Below are positions 56,686-64,000 of a stretch of DNA of 64,000 nucleotides, piece by piece. The notes under the pieces were generated by a model. The model worked only from the letters and a program-made list of their open reading frames with translations. It did not search any database and was not told the DNA's origin. Within the stretch, counting starts at the first letter, position 1, and every line of letters begins with the position of its first letter. The position numbers and the translations under genes were made by a program. This DNA is from Pseudobutyrivibrio sp. (GTDB lineage Bacteria; Bacillota; Clostridia; Lachnospirales; Lachnospiraceae): contig NZ_SVEV01000004.1 in the NCBI RefSeq assembly GCF_015057185.1, forward strand, positions 1 through 64,000. The letters are read 5' to 3'.

Positions 56686-58158
56686 ATGGAAAAAAATTAT
56701 TTAATTAGTATTGATCAAAGTACACAAGGTACAAAGGCACTTTTATTTGATAAAAATGGTACCCTTATGTGCAGAGCAGACGTGCCACACAAGCAAATTG
56801 TTAATGATTTAGGATGGGTTAGCCATAATCCAGAGGAAATCTATGAGAATGTGATAAAGGCAGTCAGAGGGGTTCTTGCAAAGGCAAATGTCAGCCCAGA
56901 AAAAATTTTAGGAATTGGAATCAGTAATCAGCGCGAAACCAGTGTTCTCTGGGATAAAAAAACTGGATTATCTCTTAATAATGCAATAGTTTGGCAGTGT
57001 GCCAGGGCAACAGAAATATGTGAGAGAGATGATGTAAAGACTTCCTCCCAAAAAGTATTTGAAAAGACCGGAATCAAACTCTCACCATATTTCCCTGCCA
57101 GCAAAATTGCATGGCTTATAGAAAATACTGAGGGAGCTAAGGAAAAGCAAAAGAGACATGGAATATGTCATGGAACAGTGGATAGCTATCTGGTATATCG
57201 CTTAACCAAGGGTGAAGTGTATGCAACAGATTATTCCAATGCCAGCCGCACTCAGTTATTTAATATTTTTGAGTTGAAGTGGGATGAGGAAATATGCAAG
57301 CTATTTGGTATTAATCCTGAGGATATGCCAAAGGTTATGGACTCAAATGCGTGCTACGGATATACGGATTTTGAAGGCTTGTTTACAGAGCCAATACCTA
57401 TTCAGTCAGTTTTAGGCGATAGTCATGGCGCACTATTTGGACAGGGCTGCAGAATGGCAGGCATGGCTAAGGCTACCTATGGTACAGGTTCATCAATCAT
57501 GATGAATATTGGCGAAAATCCCCTTCTCAGTAAAAATGGTCTTGTTACATCTCTGGCATGGGGGATTGATGGCAAGGTTAACTATGTGCTAGAGGGCAAT
57601 TTAAACTACACCGGAGCAGTAATCACATGGCTCAAGGATGATATGGAGCTCATTGAAAGTGCTGCTGATACTGAAAGTCTTGCCATGGCAGCAAACAAAA
57701 ATGATTCACTTTATTTGGTGCCAGCATTTACTGGACTTGGAGCACCATATTGGAATTCTCATGCTAAAGCAGCAATAGTTGGCATGGATAGAACAACTAA
57801 GAAAAAAGAACTGGTTCGTGCAGCCCTCGAGTGTATCGCATACCAAATAACTGATATAATAAAAGCCATGGGTCAGGATGCAGGTGATGCTATATCAGAG
57901 CTTCGTGTTGACGGAGGCCCAACTAGAAATGGATATTTGATGCAGTTCCAAAGCGATATTTCAGGACTAAATGTTCAGGTCCCTAATCAGGAGGAGCTTT
58001 CTGGAATAGGAGCAGCCTACCTGGCAGGAATATCACTTGGCATGTGGTCCGATGAAATTTTTTCAAAGATGAAACGCAACACCTACAGTCCAGTGATGGA
58101 TGAAAGGCTTGCAAAAGATAAATATGCTGGTTGGAAGGCAGCAGTTGAGAAGGTTTAG
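56686..58158 (+). CDS. FGGY kinase, glycerol-kinase type
   Basis: The 490-residue kinase is closest to GlpK in layout. The four residues that hold glycerol in E. coli GlpK are all present at the same numbers: Arg83 and Glu84 (NQRET), Tyr135 (LSPYFP) and Asp245 (LGDSHGALFGQ). The phosphate-1 loop is DQSTQGTKA (10-18). It could be a glycerol kinase, but its place in an isomerase/transketolase operon suggests a ketose with a glycerol-like end. Apulose kinase of the D-apiose pathway is one candidate by context (FGGY kinase plus split transketolase). No glycerol facilitator or glycerol-3-phosphate dehydrogenase gene is nearby. Confidence 0.85.
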   Translation: MEKNYLISIDQSTQGTKALLFDKNGTLMCRADVPHKQIVNDLGWVSHNPEEIYENVIKAVRGVLAKANVSPEKILGIGISNQRETSVLWDKKTGLSLNNAIVWQCARATEICERDDVKTSSQKVFEKTGIKLSPYFPASKIAWLIENTEGAKEKQKRHGICHGTVDSYLVYRLTKGEVYATDYSNASRTQLFNIFELKWDEEICKLFGINPEDMPKVMDSNACYGYTDFEGLFTEPIPIQSVLGDSHGALFGQGCRMAGMAKATYGTGSSIMMNIGENPLLSKNGLVTSLAWGIDGKVNYVLEGNLNYTGAVITWLKDDMELIESAADTESLAMAANKNDSLYLVPAFTGLGAPYWNSHAKAAIVGMDRTTKKKELVRAALECIAYQITDIIKAMGQDAGDAISELRVDGGPTRNGYLMQFQSDISGLNVQVPNQEELSGIGAAYLAGISLGMWSDEIFSKMKRNTYSPVMDERLAKDKYAGWKAAVEKV

Positions 58159-58171
58159 ATAGGAGACAAAA

Positions 58172-59101
58172 ATGGGGAAACTAGCGTATACAGTTCCAGA
58201 TTGTAAAAAGGTTAGATATATTATTCATACAGATTGTAAAAACGAGGCAGATGATCAATATACAGTTGCACATTGTCTAATGACTCCGCTTTTGGATGTC
58301 AAGGGAATAATAGCAGCACATTTTGATAAGAGCTATGGCAGATATCCTGATGGTGCCACAGCTCAGGCCAGCTATGAGGAGATTTTGAGAGTCCTTGAAG
58401 CTATGGATTTGATTGGAGAATATCCAGTAAAGTGTGGAGCACCAACAGCAATGCCTGACGAACAAACCCCTATTGATTCTGATGGAGCCAGATTCATAAT
58501 TGAAGAGGCAATGAAGGATGACCCAAGACCTTTGTTTATTGGTCTTCAGGGGGCAATCACTGATTTAGCCAGTGCAATTTTAATGGAGCCTAAAATATGT
58601 GACAGAATGACAGCAATATGGATAGGCGGTGGTGAGTATCCAAAGGGGGGAGAGGAGTTCAATCTTTCTCAGGATATTGCAGCAGCCAATGTAGTTATGA
58701 AATCTTCAATGCCACTTTGGCAGGTGCCTTCAAATATTTACAAGAATTTCGCAGTATCACTGGCTGAGCTCCAGTGTAAAGTAATGCCACATGGCAAGCT
58801 TGGTAAATACTTATTTGATGAGCTTACTGAGTTGAATGTTAATTTAGCTGAAATGCTCCCTGATTTTAATTGGCCTCACGGAGAGCTTTGGGGACTAGGT
58901 GATGAAGGTGTTGTGGCAGCACTTATGCATGAGGGACAGAGAACAGATTTATATCATGAGATAAATGCACCAGAATTCGATTACGAGACCATGGAATACA
59001 AGCTAGATACAAATAATAGAAAGATTCGTGTATACGATAAAATGGATTATAGACTTACTCTTGAGGATTTATTTTGCAAGCTTGCAATATTTGCGCAGTA
59101 A
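58172..59101 (+). CDS. Nucleoside hydrolase-like protein
   Basis: The 309-residue protein has an N-terminal Asp cluster HTDCKNEADDQ (19-29), a variant of the DxDxxxDD calcium site of inosine-uridine nucleoside hydrolases, and a mid-region IGLQGAITDLASAI and IWIGGGEYPKGG typical of the fold. It would cleave an N-ribosyl or related glycosidic bond and release a pentose. It is 13 bases after the kinase gene and lies before a terminator hairpin. In this operon it may free a sugar that the isomerase uses. Substrate unknown. Confidence 0.82.
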   Translation: MGKLAYTVPDCKKVRYIIHTDCKNEADDQYTVAHCLMTPLLDVKGIIAAHFDKSYGRYPDGATAQASYEEILRVLEAMDLIGEYPVKCGAPTAMPDEQTPIDSDGARFIIEEAMKDDPRPLFIGLQGAITDLASAILMEPKICDRMTAIWIGGGEYPKGGEEFNLSQDIAAANVVMKSSMPLWQVPSNIYKNFAVSLAELQCKVMPHGKLGKYLFDELTELNVNLAEMLPDFNWPHGELWGLGDEGVVAALMHEGQRTDLYHEINAPEFDYETMEYKLDTNNRKIRVYDKMDYRLTLEDLFCKLAIFAQ

Positions 59102-59133
59102 ATGTCGGAAAATGAACAATTTTGGTCGGACAC

Positions 59134-59170
59134 TTGGGATAATTGTAGTGATACAATTATCCCAATTCTT
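59134..59170 (+). terminator. Strong hairpin before the GH2 gene
   Basis: A perfect 14-bp stem (TTGGGATAATTGTA 59134-59147 with its complement 59152-59165) has a GTGA loop and is followed by TTCTTATATT. It ends the operon or reduces read-through into the GH2 gene, whose ribosome-binding site (AGGGGG) lies just after. Confidence 0.75.
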
Positions 59171-59189
59171 ATATTAGGGGGATTATATC

Positions 59190-61712
59190 ATGCGAGTAAT
59201 AAATATTGATAGAGAATGGAAATTCAATCATGGTCTGTACGGCGGAATGGCTGCTCTTATGGGAGAAGATAGTTCTAGAGTAGTTAACCTACCACATGAT
59301 TACATGATAGAAGAAAATGTGGAAAAGAATGCTCCTGCAGGACCAGCAAGTGGATATTTTACAGCTGGAGTAGCGTATTATACTAAAAAGATTCTCATAC
59401 CTGAGGAATGGAAGGATGAGATAATATATCTTCAATTTGATGGAGTTATGATGAACGCTACCATTGATATTAATGGTGGCAAGGTGGCTTTACAGCACTA
59501 TGGTTATTCTCCATTCAGCGTTGATATCACTCCTTACCTATATTTTGGAAAAGAAAATAGAGTGACAATTACTGTTAACCCTAGTATGCAGCCAAATAGT
59601 AGGTGGTATTCTGGTGCAGGTATTTTTCGTTCAGTAAATCTGGTGCATGTTCCACCTGTACATGTGGCAATTGATGGGATATACGCATATACGAAGTCTA
59701 TAGACTGGGATGAGGCAGGCAAACCTAGAAGAGCCTTCCTGCAGACAGAGATAACAATTGAGAATAAGACTTTAGAGAATAAGATGGTACAAGTCCAGGT
59801 TTGTCTTAAGGATGATAAAACTGGACAAGTAGTTGTGGATAGAAAGAGTAAAATCCAGGTAAATCCAGTAAGCCATGAAACTGCCTATATTCCAATCACT
59901 GTAGATGAGCCAACCTTATGGGATTGTGATAATCCTAATTTATACAGGGTGTGTGCCAAAGTAACAGACTTGGGTCAGTTTAGAACTCATCATATACAGA
60001 TTAATGATGGCACATGTGACGAATCAGATACTATTTTTGGTATTCGCACTATTTCTGCTGATTCCACAAATGGTCTTAGGATTAACAATAAATCGGTAAA
60101 GCTTAAGGGTGGATGCCTTCACCATGACAATGGTTTAATAGGAGCTGTTTCGTTATATGATGCTGAATATCGTAAGCTATCTATATTGAAAAAAATAGGA
60201 TTTAATGCAGTTCGAACTACACACAATCCACCATCTAAGGCATTTATGGAGGCATGCGATAGAATCGGAATATATGTATTTTCCGAGGCTTTTGATGCTT
60301 GGGGAATTATGAAGCAGCCAGGGGATTACAATATGTTTTTTGAAAATGATTGGCAAAAGGATTTGTCTGCATTTATCAAAAGAGATAGATGTCATCCGTC
60401 AGTAATAATATGGTCTGTGGGAAATGAAATCCCTGAACGAGGAGGATTAGGTAACGGATATACGTTAGCCACTAAGCTTGTAAACTATCTAAGAAATCTA
60501 GATGCTAGTAGACCTATTTCTAATGGTATTTGTTCTTACTGGAGTGGGCTTGATGATGAGCTGACAGAGGAGGATATGAAAAAGCTTCGTACAATGCTAG
60601 GAGGCGAAGCTGGTGTTCAAAATGTAGATATGGGTGCTGAGGATTTATCATGGGAAAATTATTCTGAGGCATTCACAAATGGTCTTGACATTGTTGGCTA
60701 CAACTATATGGAGGATAAATATAAAAGAGATCATGAGCTTTATCCTGAGCGTGTAATTCTTGGTTCAGAGAATTATCCAAAGGAAATCGGCAAACGATGG
60801 CCAATGGTTGAATCTACAGACTATGTGATAGGTGATTTCACATGGACCGCCTTTGATTATATTGGAGAGGCAGGCATAGGAAAAACTGTTTTTGTGGAGG
60901 AGAATGACCCAAGGATAAAAGCAGGTCCTTTTGCCCTTATGTCCCATTCATCAGAATTTCCATGGAGACTAGCCAATGATGCTGATGTGGATATAAATGG
61001 TAATATTCTTCCACAGGGATACTATAGACGTGTGGTTTGGGGGTCGAAAGAAACACATTTATTTGCATATGACCCAAAAACCTACGGAAAGACAGAAATT
61101 GTTAGTATGTGGGGATTTACCGATGTTTCAGCTAACTGGAATTGGAAAGGCTTTGAAGGTAAGCCGATAAAGCTGTTAGTATTTAGCAATGGTGATGAAG
61201 TAGAATTAGTCGTAAATGGAAATTCAATAGGTAGGAAAAAGCAGGGAGAAGCCCTTGCAGTTGAGGATTTACCACTTAGCTTTATCTTTGAAACAGTGTA
61301 TACTCCAGGAGAGGTGGTTGCCATCAGCTATAAGGATGGAAAGGAAATCTCCAGAGATACTATTGCAACAACAGGAGAGGCAGTAACAATTCAGGTAAAA
61401 CCAGAAAAAGAGGTAATAAAGGCTGACGGAAAGAGCCTGCTTTATGTACCTATAGAGCTAATTGATAATAATGGAGAGCTTGTAACACATCAGGATATTG
61501 AGCTTTCTATAGAGGTTTCAGATAATGTGGAGCTTCTCGGTTTTGGCTCATCAAATCCTATCACTGATGAAAACTATAAAATAGGAAAAGCTAAGACCTA
61601 CAAAGGTCGTGCAATGGCAGTAATTCGCAGTGGTATAACAAAGGGAGAAGCAAATATATCAGTTATTGGAAACGGCTTGAACAAAGCTGAATATACATTT
61701 ACTATAGACTAA
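59190..61712 (+). CDS. GH2 glycosidase (beta-galactosidase/beta-glucuronidase group)
   Basis: The 840-residue protein has the GH2 order: sugar-binding jelly roll (about 1-165), immunoglobulin-like domain (about 185-290), TIM barrel (about 295-600), and C-terminal domains including a DUF4982-like and a beta-sandwich region to 840. The acid/base is Glu413 in WSVGNEIPERG and the nucleophile Glu527 in LGSENYPKEIG. There is no signal peptide. The exact substrate is unclear. It is followed after 48 bases by a sensor kinase gene, perhaps its own regulator. Confidence 0.92.
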   Translation: MRVINIDREWKFNHGLYGGMAALMGEDSSRVVNLPHDYMIEENVEKNAPAGPASGYFTAGVAYYTKKILIPEEWKDEIIYLQFDGVMMNATIDINGGKVALQHYGYSPFSVDITPYLYFGKENRVTITVNPSMQPNSRWYSGAGIFRSVNLVHVPPVHVAIDGIYAYTKSIDWDEAGKPRRAFLQTEITIENKTLENKMVQVQVCLKDDKTGQVVVDRKSKIQVNPVSHETAYIPITVDEPTLWDCDNPNLYRVCAKVTDLGQFRTHHIQINDGTCDESDTIFGIRTISADSTNGLRINNKSVKLKGGCLHHDNGLIGAVSLYDAEYRKLSILKKIGFNAVRTTHNPPSKAFMEACDRIGIYVFSEAFDAWGIMKQPGDYNMFFENDWQKDLSAFIKRDRCHPSVIIWSVGNEIPERGGLGNGYTLATKLVNYLRNLDASRPISNGICSYWSGLDDELTEEDMKKLRTMLGGEAGVQNVDMGAEDLSWENYSEAFTNGLDIVGYNYMEDKYKRDHELYPERVILGSENYPKEIGKRWPMVESTDYVIGDFTWTAFDYIGEAGIGKTVFVEENDPRIKAGPFALMSHSSEFPWRLANDADVDINGNILPQGYYRRVVWGSKETHLFAYDPKTYGKTEIVSMWGFTDVSANWNWKGFEGKPIKLLVFSNGDEVELVVNGNSIGRKKQGEALAVEDLPLSFIFETVYTPGEVVAISYKDGKEISRDTIATTGEAVTIQVKPEKEVIKADGKSLLYVPIELIDNNGELVTHQDIELSIEVSDNVELLGFGSSNPITDENYKIGKAKTYKGRAMAVIRSGITKGEANISVIGNGLNKAEYTFTID

Positions 61713-61760
61713 TCACCGTTTATATGCGGTTAAGTTGGTTTTGAATTGGAGTTAGGGGTA

Positions 61761-63446
61761 ATGTCTTTACAAAAAAGTGCAAAGTATGCGGTGGTAATAG
61801 TTTCCGGTCTAATACTTTTATTTCTGGTTACGTTGATATGCTATGAATTTGTGGATTATCAGAAAAATATAAAGCTAAATGTTGATAACATTATGTATCA
61901 ATATTCCCAGAAGGCTGCCAAGGATTTAGAAGCGATTAATTCTGAAATGTATGATATCTATTCATATGATGACAACTTCGATTATTTACAGTATTCCGAA
62001 GGGGTTGATAGTATGCAGGCGGCCTATGGTCTCAGCGAAAGACTAAAAACCCGACTAACCATGCAGGAACGTTCTAGTGGATATATTTTCTTTTACGATG
62101 ATTTTGGTCACAAGAACTATTATTTCAGACAGGAAATAAGTGAAGTAGATGATTTAGAAGAATTAAAGGAAATCGCATATGCGGTAGCAACTGCCGATTA
62201 TACAAATAAAGCTTGGTTTTATAATGATGTAAATGGCAGTACCTATGGAGTTTGTGTATATCGCTCTGGAAATATTGCTCTTTGTGAATACTATCGATTG
62301 TCGGATTTGAAAGAAGATATGATAAATGAAATCGGTATTGACGGTGTTCAAATATTCTTCCAACAAAATGACAAGATATTAGGAGAAGAGGGGGTATCAT
62401 CTGATTTTTCAGAAGTAGATACTAAAACTGATAGTCTGAATGGTTATTATATTTTTCATAAAAGTGTACCAAATTCTGGAGTGGTAATATACGCTGCTAT
62501 GCCAATTAACTTTTTTACACTGGTAAATGTTCAGTTGATGGTACTTGTGGGATTTACTCTTTTGGTTATTGTACTTGCCATTATTGCTTACAAGAATCTA
62601 GAGAGGCAGCTTCTAATGCCTTTAACTCAGTTAATTGGTGAGATGAAAAGGATTGGGGCCGGAGATTTATCAAATAAGATTTTATCCAAATCAAGATTCA
62701 GTGAAATACAGACAGTTATTGATACCACTGATAAAATGATTGATGAGATTCAAAAGCAAAAAATGGTAGCATACGAAAATGAATTGGATGCCCAGCGTGC
62801 TCATCTTCAGTATTTGTCATTACAGCTGAAACCTCATTTTTATCTAAATGGTTTAAAAACCCTAAATGTCATGGCAATGAATAAGGATACTAGAAAGATA
62901 CAGGATGTTATCATGCATTTATCTACGCATTTACGATACCTTTTAACCCTGGAAAAACAACTGGTGCCACTTCAGTCAGAAATAGACTATGTGAAAAACT
63001 ATGTAGCTCTTCAGCAGGAAATGACAGATAGAGTAATCAATATTCAGTGGCAGGTAAAGGTGGAGCGTTCAGATTGGCTTGTTCCTAATCTATGCATTCA
63101 AACCTTTGTGGAAAATAGTTTTAAATATGCAAAGCTGGGAAACAATAGCAATGAGCTGATTATTTATATTTCTATAAATGAATTGGATGCAGATGAAGAG
63201 CAGATTTTAGATTTATACATTCGAGATAATGGAGAGGGGTATCCTACTCAGGTACTTGATATCATAAATGATGAGCCTAAGGAAGGGCTTGAAAATGTAG
63301 GTATTAATAATCTTAAAAGAAGATGTAAGCTATTATATGGTAAGAGCTTCGAATGCATTTTTGCAAATGATAATGGAGCTGTGAGCAATTTGTTTTTGCC
63401 GTATTTGGAACAAGGGGTTGAGAATAATGAATTTGTTAATTGTTGA
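61761..63446 (+). CDS. YesM-type sensor histidine kinase, second system
   Basis: I use the ATG at 61761, 9 bases after GGAG, giving 561 residues; the TTG at 61746 is the alternative. Membrane helices at about 9-29 and 255-277 flank an extracytoplasmic domain. A HAMP region leads to the His_kinase domain with His359 in LKPHFYLNG (Phe-Tyr-Leu-Asn form), and an ATPase domain with Asn452 (FVENSF) and Asp489 (RDNGEGY). It overlaps the response regulator gene by 20 bases. It probably senses a sugar related to the GH2 substrate. Confidence 0.9.
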   Translation: MSLQKSAKYAVVIVSGLILLFLVTLICYEFVDYQKNIKLNVDNIMYQYSQKAAKDLEAINSEMYDIYSYDDNFDYLQYSEGVDSMQAAYGLSERLKTRLTMQERSSGYIFFYDDFGHKNYYFRQEISEVDDLEELKEIAYAVATADYTNKAWFYNDVNGSTYGVCVYRSGNIALCEYYRLSDLKEDMINEIGIDGVQIFFQQNDKILGEEGVSSDFSEVDTKTDSLNGYYIFHKSVPNSGVVIYAAMPINFFTLVNVQLMVLVGFTLLVIVLAIIAYKNLERQLLMPLTQLIGEMKRIGAGDLSNKILSKSRFSEIQTVIDTTDKMIDEIQKQKMVAYENELDAQRAHLQYLSLQLKPHFYLNGLKTLNVMAMNKDTRKIQDVIMHLSTHLRYLLTLEKQLVPLQSEIDYVKNYVALQQEMTDRVINIQWQVKVERSDWLVPNLCIQTFVENSFKYAKLGNNSNELIIYISINELDADEEQILDLYIRDNGEGYPTQVLDIINDEPKEGLENVGINNLKRRCKLLYGKSFECIFANDNGAVSNLFLPYLEQGVENNEFVNC

Positions 63447-64000
63447 TGATCAAAGAGTTGTAGCAGATAGTTTAGCTAATAGCTTAAATTATAGGAGTGT
63501 AGGCATAGATGAGGTTTATACTGCTTACAGTGCTATGGAAGCTAGACTTGTTATGCTTAATTTTGACATTGATATATTACTTACAGATATTGAGATGCCA
63601 GAGGAGGATGGTATTTCATTATTTAGGTGGATGAGAAAAAAGTTTCCCAATATAGTTGGACTGTTTTTGACTAGCCATGCAGATTTCGCCTATGCAAGAG
63701 AAGCAATTCAGCTAGGTGGCTTTGACTATATTTTACAGCCTGCTAGATATGAGGATGTGGAGGCTGCTCTTGCTAAGGCAGTTATTGAGGCAAATAAAAA
63801 GGTCAGAATTCACAAGCTGGAACAGGCTTCGGAAATCTTGGAGGATCAAAGAGATTCTCTTATGGAATTATTTTTGCTGAAAGCTAAGGCTGGGGAGCAT
63901 GCTGAAGCTGAAAAAATTTATGTAAAAATGAGAAATACCTTTTTTGATTCCTTTGAAAAGCCAGTGTACCATCCAGTTTTAATCAATATTCTTCGCTTTG
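63427..64000 (+). CDS. YesN-type response regulator, N-terminal part (runs past window end)
   Basis: The gene starts with ATG at 63427 inside the end of the kinase gene and is open to the last base (191 codons seen). The first 120 residues form a receiver domain: acidic pair in LIVDDQR, phosphoacceptor Asp in LLTDIEMPEEDG, and the switch-region TSHADFAYAREA. Where most receivers have a conserved lysine (L-L-K-P), this one has Gln in YILQPARYEDV, a form seen in part of this family. An AraC-type DNA-binding domain is expected beyond the window. Confidence 0.88.
   Translation, partial: MNLLIVDDQRVVADSLANSLNYRSVGIDEVYTAYSAMEARLVMLNFDIDILLTDIEMPEEDGISLFRWMRKKFPNIVGLFLTSHADFAYAREAIQLGGFDYILQPARYEDVEAALAKAVIEANKKVRIHKLEQASEILEDQRDSLMELFLLKAKAGEHAEAEKIYVKMRNTFFDSFEKPVYHPVLINILRF

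Noticed and set aside
56686-58158. Plain glycerol catabolism operon
   Set aside because: Despite GlpK-like residues, there is no glycerol facilitator or glycerol-3-phosphate dehydrogenase gene, and the neighbours are isomerase and transketolase genes.

Overview
This 64-kb window comes from an AT-rich, low-GC Firmicute. The gene families (YesM/YesN sensor pairs, MsmX-dependent sugar ABC importers, many AraC and LacI regulators, plant-glycan hydrolases, a flavo-diiron protein) suggest an anaerobic Lachnospiraceae of the Butyrivibrio/Pseudobutyrivibrio kind. That taxonomic reading is inference; no rRNA or marker gene is present beyond the tail of EF-P. There are no tRNA, rRNA, CRISPR, phage or transposase genes. 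About 50 protein genes are called, nearly all for carbohydrate capture and catabolism.

Layout. 1-575: 3' end of efp and a small gene. 599-3186: YesM/YesN-type two-component system on the minus strand, divergent from an operon (3363-11741) of two ABC permeases, a GH31 glycosidase, a fucose-isomerase-like protein, a NifS-like PLP enzyme, a small protein and the sugar-binding lipoprotein. 11847-13004: flavo-diiron protein. 13022-19493: an AraC regulator divergent from a GH36 alpha-galactosidase and its ABC importer. 19611-20561: PfkB sugar-phosphate kinase. 20544-21168: giant palindrome E1. 21159-22541: lipoprotein and AraC regulator. 22698-35557: L-fucose-type regulon (fucI, LacI regulator, FGGY kinase, GatD-like dehydrogenase, aldo/keto reductase, class II aldolase, complete ribose-type ABC importer, fucU). 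35618-36369: giant palindrome E2. 36429-38390: class 3 fructose-bisphosphatase. 38391-45406: AraC regulator divergent from a GPH symporter, GH78 and two GH43 enzymes. 45434-50961: Fic protein behind a five-site operator array, TetR, RpiR, beta-glucoside PTS and GH1 phospho-glucosidase. 51093-52241: fucO. 52231-61712: LacI regulator divergent from an isomerase-like protein, a split transketolase, a glycerol-kinase-like FGGY kinase, a nucleoside-hydrolase-like protein and a GH2 enzyme. 61761-64000: a second YesM/YesN pair, cut by the window end.

How it works together. Each block pairs a sensor or one-component regulator with an importer, a glycosidase and sugar-processing enzymes. Oligosaccharides from galactomannan or raffinose-type sugars, xyloglucan or alpha-xylosides, rhamnose/arabinose side chains, beta-glucosides and fucose would be imported, cleaved inside the cell, and fed to isomerase-kinase-aldolase or transketolase routes.

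The most unusual content is non-coding. Two intergenic palindromes of 625 and 752 nt (E1, E2) share a core of about 470 nt, lie in opposite orientations, have conserved arm-specific internal loops, and have outer stems that differ in sequence but stay paired. A second, smaller hairpin family (S1 at 34955-35078, S2 at 54800-54884) also shows opposite orientation and compensatory changes. Both look like undescribed structured elements.
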